DNA from: Schizochytrium sp. TIO01
Taxonomy: Eukaryota; Sar; Bigyra; Thraustochytrida; Thraustochytriidae
Assembly: GCA_004764695.1 (NCBI GenBank)
Contig: SMSO01000032.1
Location: 5,145,483 to 5,209,482 of the forward strand
DNA length: 64,000 bases
Reading direction: 5' to 3'
Shown: positions 55,317-64,000 of the stretch, piece after piece
How positions within the stretch are numbered: the stretch's first letter is position 1
How the letters are laid out: the number at the start of each line of letters is the position of its first letter
Made by a program: the position numbers and the translations under genes
Notes under the pieces: generated by a model
The model's input: the letters and a program-made list of their open reading frames with translations, nothing else
Told to the model about the DNA's origin: nothing
Database searches by the model: none

Positions 55317-58036
55317 CGCAGAGCTCTGCGATTTAGATTCAAGTCGGAGTAAATCTCAGACGAAGAATGGATATTCGAGCTAGCTAGCTAGAAACTTGGG
55401 TTCGGGGCAGGCTCTGAACGCGACGGGCCCAGCGAACCGAGGCTCGTGTCGCTGGTCTTCAGACAGTTAGTTTGCGAGCTGAGCTGAGCTGAGCTTTGCG
55501 GCGGCCTTGCGATCGATGCCTCGGGTCTCAAGTTGTCCTCTCCTCGTGCTGAGAAGGTACACGTTCTCGGCATGGCTCCTGAGATAGTAGATATTGCAGT
55601 CTGCAATGCGAAGGGCGACCTTCGTTTGGTCTCGCATGATGTGTATCGTTGGCCAGGCAGCTTTGTGGCGCGGTTCCTGAGGTTTTGCAGAAGAAGACAG
55701 ACCTCCTTCACATTCAGGGTCCAAATCTGTGGAGCAGCGGCTGGGAACGTCAGACAGGCAGAGAGAGAGAGAGAAAGAGCGAGAGCTGCGTGAATCGTGG
55801 CAAAATCTTGGCGCATCTTGAAAACAGCCCACCATTTCCTCAGACCCGCACGCCGAAGCATTCGCAAACCCGGTCCGCTAGGCAGCCAGCTGGCTGGACG
55901 TGGCCCGAGCAGCCTCGAGATCCCCCGCTTGCCGCAAACCTCTTCGCCATCGCCTCGAGATTGTCGCGGCCCTGCCCGCATTGTCAGCACTGGATCTCGA
56001 CGCTTCAAGTTCGACGGAAAGAATTTGAAAATTCAAATCAAATCAAATCGAAGCGAGCGTAGCAGAGCCGTAGCCAGTGCTAGGCAGGTAGCGCTGGCTA
56101 GCAATCTAGCTAGCGATCTAGCTGTAGCTAGATTGCGACGGATGCGCTGCGGTTCTCGCGTGTCGTTGCTTTTGCATGCGCTTCAGCTTCCCTCTGAGGA
56201 GGCAGAGCCGCGATTGCCTGCCAACGCGCTAGCGCGTGATAGCCTCGGCACTTTCCACGTCGAAGCCGGCCGCTGCGGTATGGAAAGCACTGGTTTGTTT
56301 CATCGTGAATCAGCCATGGATCAGCCACGATTAGCTAAGTTTTTCGGAAGAATGTATCGGTTTAAGTATTTATTTTCAAAAACTACTCATTTAAACCTGT
56401 TTTTAAGTTTCGAAATTAGAAGTGTTTTTTAATGCCTGTTGGGATCAAAAAAGAGTGGTTAGTAATGAGGATGGATGGAGCTTTCGCGTCGATTTCTTGA
56501 GTTTTGGCTGATTTGGCTCGATTATTGGAGGCCAAGGATGCGATATGCGCTCAACGGCGAGGCCAAAACGAGTACAATGCCATCATAGGGAACACCGCCA
56601 ATTTGCCGAGGTGTTTGTGCGCCGTGTTCTCTGTGCCAGGCTTAAAAGGGCTGCTTGTCACAGCGTAGTGTCGCCGCTCGCGAGGAAGTGGGTTTTTTCT
56701 GTGCTCGAATTTGAACTTCTTATTTATTGCACGCTCTGAAACAAATAGATATCTAAGATGCCTTCAATCGTTCAGCAAAGTCTGTCATTTAAAGCACCCT
56801 CCTTCTGTCGGCTATACGAATGGGCACGTTCGAGTAGACCCTTCGAACGCATTCGTTTCTTCTTTAGCCATTCTTTCGTGACGCGTTTGCGTCACAGAGG
56901 GGGGGCTCCGGTTCGCCTTTTTTAATGGCCCCCAATGCAACTTTGGCGATGCGGACTCATTCCGAGGCATTCAAGTACATTGTCTGTCGTGTTCAGGACA
57001 CGGAAAGTGGCCTTGTCCTTGTCCCTGTTAGTCTCTATTTTAAAATATATATAGATTATTATAAAAAAAAAAACAAAAAAAAACTTACGAAAACAAGAAC
57101 AAAATAAAAATGTGGAGAGAACTGGAGGAAAAGAGTCCGATGGACCCAGAGAAGGACAGGGAAGAGACCCGGAAAGGAGAGCGCTGAAGGGCCCACTCTT
57201 TTCCCCCTTTTCTTTCACGGGGCTGAACCGCCGAAACCTCTCAGAAAGTAAGCGCTGCATGTCGTTGCTTCTCTTCTTTCCTGGACCGGGAGATCGATCG
57301 TTGGTTGCCTGCCTACCTACCCATGTAGTAGGACTTTCTTAAAATCTTGCTTGATTATGCTCTAGAGGGCATTCATGTATTTCCTCACTTCCAAGCTTTC
57401 TGATTTTATTGTTAATGTTGATGTTGCTGTTGGTTTCTCAGAAGAACAAAGGTAAAACAGTATTTCCGGGGGGGAAGAGTCATAAGTAGATAGGTGTTAC
57501 CTTCCGTGAATGGACTCTCTTCTTCCCCTTCAAAAGTGGCATTCCCTGCACTCTCTTGAATATTCTTATGGATTCTCGATGTAGTAGTGCTTTATGATCC
57601 TGTATTAACTTCTCCCTATGCATATTAATATATGGTTTCGCTTTAATTAATTTTTTTAAAATAAAAAAGAAAAGGAAAGAAAAAAGAGCCATTACTTTGT
57701 TAAAGTGAAAAAGAAAAAGCTGCGGCTACACAGCTGTGACTTCTCACTTTCACCTTTCTTTTGGCTCGGGTCACCTTTATGGCTCTCATTTCGAGCTAAC
57801 ACCACCACAGAAGAAGTACCTAGTGCTAGGAGAGAGAGAAAGCAAGCCATCTGAAGATTGGAGTTTCTGAGGCAGTTAGGTCGAAGGGAAGGGCCACGCG
57901 TGCGAAAGCAAGGCCCGAGATCCTCTCCAACTGGCCGGCCTCAGACCATCCCAGAAGGCCCGTGTTCGGATCAGGCAGGCAGAAGACGCAATATTCTGCG
58001 TCTACTTCTGCCTTTATCCGAAAGAAGAAAAAGACA

Positions 58037-58070
58037 AAGAAAAGAAAAGAAAAGAAAAGAAAAGAAAAAA
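58037..58070. repeat. (AAAAG)n repeat
   Basis: Pentanucleotide run of about six units, 22 bases before a 26-base poly(A) run. Confidence 0.85.
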
Positions 58071-58087
58071 CACGTACCGTACTACCT

Positions 58088-58091
<4 letters not shown>

Positions 58092-58117
<26 letters not shown>
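58092..58117. repeat. Poly(A) run of 26
   Basis: Twenty-six consecutive A, the same length as the run at 11623-11648. Confidence 0.9.
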
Positions 58118-58118
<1 letters not shown>

Positions 58119-59640
58119 TTGAACTCTCTGAAGGTTTGTGGTTTAACTGAGCTGTTGAACATATTCCTTAATTGGCGCGAGTTTCAAGAACAATTGTAGC
58201 GAACTATGAGCGCCGAGGCAGCTGCTTGGCACCTGCACATCAAGGCTGGGTTGGACCTGGCTGGGGATTCGATATTCCAGGCCTCTTCGCCAACGCTTGC
58301 GAAGGAAAGGGCGCTCTTGCCTCGAAGGAGGTCGGTTTCCTTCCACTCAGACTCAGGGAGCGAATCATTGTTTCAGGTGCCGCAGTTCGTTTGTTGGATT
58401 CGAACTGAAAAAAATGTTTTTGAATCAAAACTCTTGTTTTCCCTCATTTTTTGACACTCGCCACGGATAATGGCCGCCGCTCGGTCGCTTGGCTCAGTGA
58501 ATGTAGAGCGAAACATATAGTAGCAAAGCAAAGGGAATTGATCGCCTCGAGCTCTGATGACAATATCTGGGAATGAGGCGACGTGTCGCCGGCAGTGAGT
58601 GCTAAGTTGAATGTCTTTGCGGCATGAAATTCATATCTCACTACCCTTTTTTCTTTTCTTTTTAAAAATAAATTAAACGAAAACATGCGCGAATGAATTC
58701 ATTAAAAAGGAGAACCTACCTATATTAGGTATGCCTTTGTTTGCGAACCCATAAGACTCATGTCCAAGTATTTGCACTTAATGATGGCGTGCGCGAAGAT
58801 GACAGTGTGAAGAGCAGTGTAGTTCCAGCACTAGAACTTACATAGTATTCATCGTTATGTCTTCTTCAGTTTTTTGTTTTTTTAATGAAAGGAAAGGATC
58901 AAAAATGGAGAAGAGTTATTTGGAAGACGCAATTTTATGGTGAGGTACGTATAGTGTTCCAACAGTTAATTTACTTTTCAAAAGAGTGCTAGGGACTGCA
59001 CAAGAGGAGACTGGATTCGAGGAGCCCATTTTTATTTGTTTCATTTAATTTAAAGAAATGATCCCATCGAGAGTAGTCGTGGTAGAGCATAGGAGTAGTA
59101 TGCATGCACTACCTAATAGCACGCGAGCAGTAATGGCTGTGGCAGTAAGCAACGTGCAGGGCACGTTATGGCTATTATATTGGACTTTTATCCGATTTGA
59201 ACTTGAAGAATGCAAAAGATCTGTTGACACCTGTTGTCTCTGGCTCGTTCTGGAGCAGTCTAATACTGTTTGCTCAATTTTCACTTACTCGCAGCTTAAA
59301 AAAGTTAATGCGGTGTTTGTTTGCTTGATTGTTTTGTTTGTCTGTTTCTTAGTTAATTTGGTGATTTCTTTCTGACTGTGACGAAGTGGTTTACGTGAAG
59401 TTCATCTCTTAAAATAGGTGCGCATAATATTAGGTGCAGACTTGGTGGGATCTTAAGATATATAGGTACATAGTAGGTACGGATTTGGTGGAACTCGTTA
59501 ACCCCTATATCTGAAAAGATTTCAAGAGAGCTATACTTTAATTTAGCGGCTCAAAGTCAGCAGATTAAGGAATGGCCGCCATAATATACCCATCCATATA
59601 CTGCTTTGGGGTATCATCGCGACGCTTGACGTTCGGATAT

Positions 59641-59790
59641 TTGTTTTTTGTTTTTATTTTCCCAAAAGCTGCGTAGTGTGGTGAGTAAGTAATCGTCCTT
59701 CGAGGCAAAATGAAGACCGCCTGACCTTGCCCGGAATTGAATTGGTAACAGGAATCGATCGAGAATCAGGTCAATTAATTGCGCGACGCA
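59641..59790 (-). mobile_element. Possible tRNA-derived SINE remnant
   Basis: Read on the minus strand from about 59790, a TCGCGCAATTAATTGA segment resembles an A-box/D-arm (compare tRNA GGCGCAATTGGTTAG). About 35 bases later AATTCAATTCC resembles a B-box/T-arm. A body of about 60 bases then ends in an A-rich tail (59641-59662 on the plus strand). Stems do not pair well. It has no family evidence beyond this arrangement. Confidence 0.25.
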
Positions 59791-61168
59791 AAGAGTGTAC
59801 AGACTGAGAGGTAAGCTTTACCCCCGCTGAACAGAGAGAGCCCAATCGCTACGATAGATAGTGTGGCAAACCGAAAGCTACGTCTTCCTGTAAGGCCGAT
59901 TCCTCGTCGATGTTCATTGTACGCTGTGAGGAGCGGAGAATAAGCAACAAATTGATAACTTTGTTTCTAAATTCTTCTGTGGATCATCACAAATGTAATT
60001 ATTTTTACAAAAAGTATTCCTTTAATTTTTAAAAAATTGTTTTTTGAATATTTGTTTGTTGCTGCGGATTTTTAATATGTTTAATTCAAATGACTCATTC
60101 GAATAAATAGGTGGTTTATTTATTGTAATAATTATTCATCCGTAGAATATTATCGATGAATTCGGACTTCAAATGGAGTGCGAAGTGCCATGAATCTCAC
60201 CCATCTCTGTGGCGGAGAGCCTGAGCTCGCTTGTGCAAGAACTTTGCATTGGCCTGTTCGTTCACGAACGTCGTCTCTACTCATCAGGGAGCGAAGGGGT
60301 TGACATGGAGAGCCTTCGTTCAGCTCGTCCCTCCCTCTCCCTCGCGCTTGCCCGTCAAGCGTGCAGGAGAAGGTAATCTGCGACTGCAAATTGCAAATCG
60401 TAGGAAAACGGAGAGAAAGAAAAGCTGGAAATGAGCGGAAACTTGAAGGCTGAAGAACACTCAGGGAGGCACGAAATGAGTTGGAGAGAAGCCGAGTCCT
60501 GTGGCCAATATTAAGCGTGCCTAGCTCTGAAGTTATGTGTTTGAGTCATGGAGTATGCGATCTAAGAGCCCTTGAATTAAGGTCGGTGGGTAGGGCTTTC
60601 TAAGTTTTATTTTTAAAAAAAGTGTTGGTGTTAGGTGTTTCTACTTTTATTTAGTATCATTATTATCATTAATATTTGTTATTTAGGTCAGGGACCTTCC
60701 GAAGGCACGATTGAAAGGCTCGAGTAAAGCAGAGCGAATGATTGGGGGGCTGTGCTCATTCCATGATTCAGGATGCGGACACGTGACATAATCTTCAAGT
60801 AGTCTACTAGCCACACGGTGCATCAAAGGTACTGAGGCAGCGCATTCGGTTCTTTCATTCAAAGTATATGACTTCTCTCTCTTTCTTTCCTGAGTATTGA
60901 ATTTTTACTTTAGAAGTACCTATAGGGTATCAATTTAAAAAAAATCTAAAATGATTTTTATGATGTTAATGATTTTGAGCATTGAGAGTGTGACAATGTG
61001 CCACAAAGGCCAGTTCCAAAACCGGAACAGGTTGGCTGGCGCAGACAGATCGAGATCAGTGCAAACCACCAACCTTCTGATTTGCAAAATCTCGAGACCA
61101 AATCAAAACCTTAACTCAAGTCAACTCAACTCGTCTCCCAAACATTGTCGTCTGGGACACATCACACC

Positions 61169-63221
61169 ATGACCTGGCGACTCTGGCTAGCTGTGCTGGC
61201 CACTATAGTGGCTTCAACTGTCGCGAAAAAGCCTACACCTGAACCGACCTCTTCACCGACAGAATGCACAGGCTGGAAATATGGTATATTCGCTGGTTCG
61301 GCCGTTGTCAAAGACACAGTAACTGTAAGCACTGTCGAGGAGTGCGCAGCGGCTTGTGATGCACAAACGAGCTTTGATTGCATTGGCTGGTCGTTTCATA
61401 CCGATGGCGAGTCTGGAAACCATGACTGTAAACTTTACTCCAAATACAATAAGTTTACTCCTCAGACCGAAAATAGCAAATGGATATCTGGCCCATTTGA
61501 ATGTACAGATGCGCCCACTCTCTCGCCCACCCCGTTGCCTACAACGCCTTCGCCGACGGAATGCACAGGCTGGAAATATGGTATATTCGCTGGTTCGGCC
61601 GTTGTCAAAAACACAGTAACTGTAAGCACTGTCGAGGAGTGCGCAGCGGCTTGTGATGCACAAACGAGCTTTGATTGCATTGGCTGGTCGTTTCATACCA
61701 ATGGCGAGTCGGGAAGCCATCAATGTAAACTTTACTCTCAATACAATAAGTTTGTTCCTCAGACCGAAAATAGCAAATGGATATCAGGTCCATTTGGTTG
61801 TTCAACTTCCGAGCCTACAGCCCATCCCACTCATGAGCCCACGCCTCAACCCACTCATGAGCCCACGCCTCAACCCACTCATGAGCCCACGCCTCAACCC
61901 ACTCATGAGCCCACGCCTCAACCTACTCATGAGCCCACGCCGGAGCCCACGCCCCAGCCTACGCCGGAGCCCACGCCCCAGCCTACGCCGGAGCCCACGC
62001 CCCAGCCTACACCGGAGCCCACGCCCCAGCCTACACCGGAGCCCACGCCCCAGCCTACGCCCCAGCCCACGCCGGAGCCCACGCCGGAGCCCACGCCCCA
62101 GCCTACACCGGAGCCCACGCCGCAGCCCACGCCAGAGCCCACCAACGAGCCTACGCCCCAGCCCACTGTCGAGACCACTATTGAAGAGCTTACACCTTCT
62201 CCTACGCCAATGCCGATCGCACAGTGTCCCGATCGCAAACTTGACATCGTTTGGGTAGTTGACAACAGCGGATCGATTGATGATAATGGTTCCAATGGCC
62301 CAACAGTTCTGAAAGAACTGATGTATCGCCTTACAGATGCCTACACACTCTCTCAAACCCAAACACGATTTGCTGGCCTTCGTTTTGCTAACACAATCAT
62401 AAACACAAAAACAACACCTACCGTTAACTACCCCCTGGGTAAGCCCGCATTCGGAACGTAAGTTAATCGAGCAACCTCACTTTAAAAAGGCTTGCTTCTT
62501 TGTAAACTCGTGATCATGAAATTAATTACACTGCTGAATATTATTGAAAGAGGTACTAACTGATAGATTCTGCACTTGTGCGCGTGCTTCAACGTTGAAA
62601 TTAATTTTAAAATACAGGACGAAGCCAGGTCGCCCCTTCAACTTCATAATGGATCAATCAACAAATGTCGATGCTGCTTGGGATGATTTCGCTGCCACCA
62701 TGAAAGCTGATTCAAACACAAACACGCCTGTAGCTTTGCAAGGAGCAAACTATATTCTTGGTCTCTCTGAAGAAGATGGTGGTCCACGTACTGCAGATGA
62801 AGATACCATTCGCATTCTGATTCTTTTTACAGATGGCAACCCGAACCGTTACAAGAACGCCTATTGTGGTGATAAGGGAACGTATACTGGCAGTGAATCA
62901 GGCCAAGCAACAAAGCCAATTCATTTGGCGTGCACAGAATACTGGGTTAAGGAGATCATCAATAACCATGATGTCTACGTCATCTTTGTGAAAATTGGCG
63001 CAAATATTGATGCTGACTTTCTCCAATACTGTATTGAGCTTCCCAGTAAGAATGGTGCCCAACCACTGCCAATTCAGACCGTCGAAGCAACATTCGAAGA
63101 TATTCAAGAAACGGTGGATTCTGTCATTGAGGCCAGTTGTATTGATGAAAGTTTCATGACTCCTCAGACTGTTGGATTTAAGTATGATGGGTCTGTAAAA
63201 CAATGTGCCAACAACATCTAA
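61169..63221 (+). CDS. Secreted PAN/Apple-like - (PT)n - VWA domain protein, copy 2
   Basis: Exon 1 is 61169-62457 and exon 2 is 62618-63221; together 630 aa. The start is the ATG at 61169 (context CACCATGA). It has a signal peptide (about 1-19), two nearly identical Cys-rich PAN/Apple-like modules (about 32-112 and 131-211, [16 protein letters not shown]...SKWISGPF), and a Pro/Thr/Glu/Gln linker made of 8-residue units (PTHEPTPQ, then PTPEPTPQ). A VWA domain runs from C353: MIDAS D365-x-S367-x-S369, TNTPVAL and T501-D502-G503. The order, the TIEELTP...CPDRKLDI junction and the VWA region all match the gene at 40575-43117, including intron position and phase. The linker is shorter and built from a different unit. 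The likely role is extracellular adhesion or matrix; the ligand is unknown. No membrane anchor is seen. Confidence 0.9.
61261..61801 (+). repeat. Internal duplication of the PAN module (297-bp period)
   Basis: 61261-61504 and 61558-61801 are about 94-95% identical at a 297-bp offset. They encode the two Cys-rich modules of the second VWA protein. The first copy of the paralogue at 40.6 kb lacks such similarity between its modules, so this looks like a lineage-specific duplication or conversion within the gene. Confidence 0.9.
61820..62165 (+). repeat. 24-bp coding repeat (PTHEPTPQ / PTPEPTPQ linker)
   Basis: Four to five near-identical 24-bp units encoding PTHEPTPQ are followed by PTPEPTPQ units with more variation ([16 protein letters not shown]). 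It gives the stiff linker before the VWA domain. Confidence 0.92.
62458..62617 (+). other. Intron within the VWA domain, copy 2
   Basis: A 160-base phase-2 intron with donor GTAAGT, acceptor ATACAG and TACTAAC at 62554-62560, about 57 bases before the acceptor. It sits at the equivalent codon to the intron of the first paralogue. Confidence 0.93.
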
Positions 63222-64000
63222 GACTTTTCATTTCTAAGACAAACAGATTCTGCAATAACATATGATAAGGTATTCAATATTTTTGAACTCATTTTCCAGT
63301 TTTGATTCAATTTACAGTATTCGAAATACTTAAGCTACTTGCCAAGCATAATAGATGAGTACACTTTTCACAGAATATTAGATGCAATAGTATTTATTTT
63401 TATCATTATTCCTGAACATCCTGACAACTACAGGAATTTGAAATTACCTTTGCTATTAGCTCTTTATCTTCCTCATATTTTATTCGTAGTGAAGACAAGT
63501 CTAGTCTAGAAATTTGGCTTGGGCAAACTCTAGTTCATATGATCTGCGAGATGTTTTGATCGTTTCGTTTGGCATCTATTGCTGCTCTCACGATATAAGA
63601 TTTAGCAATCTCTGTTATTCAAAAGCATTATGAGAGTCTGCCTCATGGTGGAACGATGTTATCCTAGATTAAAACTCAGGATTTGAGCGAGCCGCTGGAA
63701 CGAATCCGTATAATACTTTCCCAAACCTTCCGATCAGCTTAATTGATTACATGTTGGTAAAAAGGTCATCGTTTGCAATCCTCAACCAGGATCATACAAT
63801 AACAATGACCAATGAACGGATTTTCGGCATGGTTTTAAGGCTACACATCATCTGACATTGAGAATAAAAAATACCAAAGCAGCACATCAGTATACAAACC
63901 AGGCTTTTACTATCTCGGTACTAAGTAATCTTTTGCACGCAAGATGTATTTTTAATTAAAAACCTATTAATCCTAATGCTACTGCTATTGATATTGCTAT
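63222..64000. other. 3' flank of the second PAN-VWA gene
   Basis: AT-rich unique sequence to the window end. No gene, repeat or RNA is seen. Confidence 0.5.

Larger units (their letters stand above)
43118..61168. other. 18-kb gene desert between the PAN-VWA paralogues
   Basis: No convincing gene is seen. From 43.1 to about 46 kb the sequence is AT-rich and unique. From 46 to 61 kb GC-moderate stretches alternate every few hundred bases with A/T-only tracts and microsatellites. Long open frames in it (for example 52220-52924 minus, 55388-56008 minus, 55797-56432 plus) start at TTG or GTG, or lack coding character or similarity. Two stretches resemble degenerate tRNA-derived SINEs (47063-47280, 59641-59790). 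Non-coding RNA genes cannot be excluded. Confidence 0.5.

Noticed and set aside
55388-56432. Two overlapping 206- and 211-codon frames on opposite strands
   Set aside because: They overlap over about 200 bp in GC-rich DNA with no recognisable domains, and the plus frame lacks an ATG at its start. At most one could be real and neither shows coding character.
1-64000. CRISPR arrays, bacterial operons, prophage or insertion sequences
   Set aside because: All repeat arrays are simple-sequence or coding repeats without spacers. The introns, signal anchors and poly(A) signals show eukaryotic DNA.

Overview
The window is eukaryotic nuclear DNA. It has nine well-supported protein genes, a 3' fragment of a tenth, and one plausible small orphan gene. 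Gene density is low, intergenic DNA is long, and only three introns are seen (GTAAGT donors, TACTAAC-like branch sites). The content points to a stramenopile, most likely a thraustochytrid/labyrinthulomycete-like protist: secreted PAN/Apple-like proteins with long 'PTxxPT' linkers and a VWA domain, a full-size PDR/ABCG transporter, Tudor-SN and CWF19L2. That placement is inference from gene families; nothing in the window (such as rRNA) settles it.

Layout. 1-3851: two copies of a tandem duplication (period 3,162 bp, 2 mismatches in 689 aligned bases) carrying a Golgi-type glycosyltransferase; only the 3' end of the left copy lies in the window. 3790-4743 (-): glyoxalase-II-like metallo-hydrolase. 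5746-7821 (+): CWF19L2-like splicing factor, divergent from the hydrolase. 8394-8810 (-): small, probably mitochondrial protein. 8.8-16.7 kb: gene-poor and rich in microsatellites. 16728-19601 (+): Tudor-SN. 19.6-25.4 kb: no gene seen. 25431-29801 (+): PDR-type ABC transporter. 31638-32544 (+): TCTP with one intron. 33807-34919 (+): leucine-carboxyl-methyltransferase-family protein. 35357-35842 (-): orphan Ser/Arg-rich ORF with a poly(A) signal. 40575-43117 (+) and 61169-63221 (+): two paralogous secreted PAN-(PT)n-VWA proteins with an intron at the same codon position. The 18 kb between them holds no convincing gene but many simple repeats and possible tRNA-derived SINE remnants.

Together these are mainly unlinked housekeeping genes (splicing, RNA metabolism, translation-associated TCTP) mixed with surface or export functions (glycosyltransferase, drug-type transporter, VWA/PAN proteins). 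The housekeeping genes TCTP, Tudor-SN and the small mitochondrial protein use mostly C/G-ending codons; the surface and accessory genes are AT-richer. The items most worth a second look are the paralogous PAN-PT-VWA pair with its 22-unit 36-bp coding minisatellite, the fresh tandem duplication that ends inside a neighbouring gene, the degenerate first ATPase site of the ABC transporter, and the uniform TACTAAC-type splice signals.
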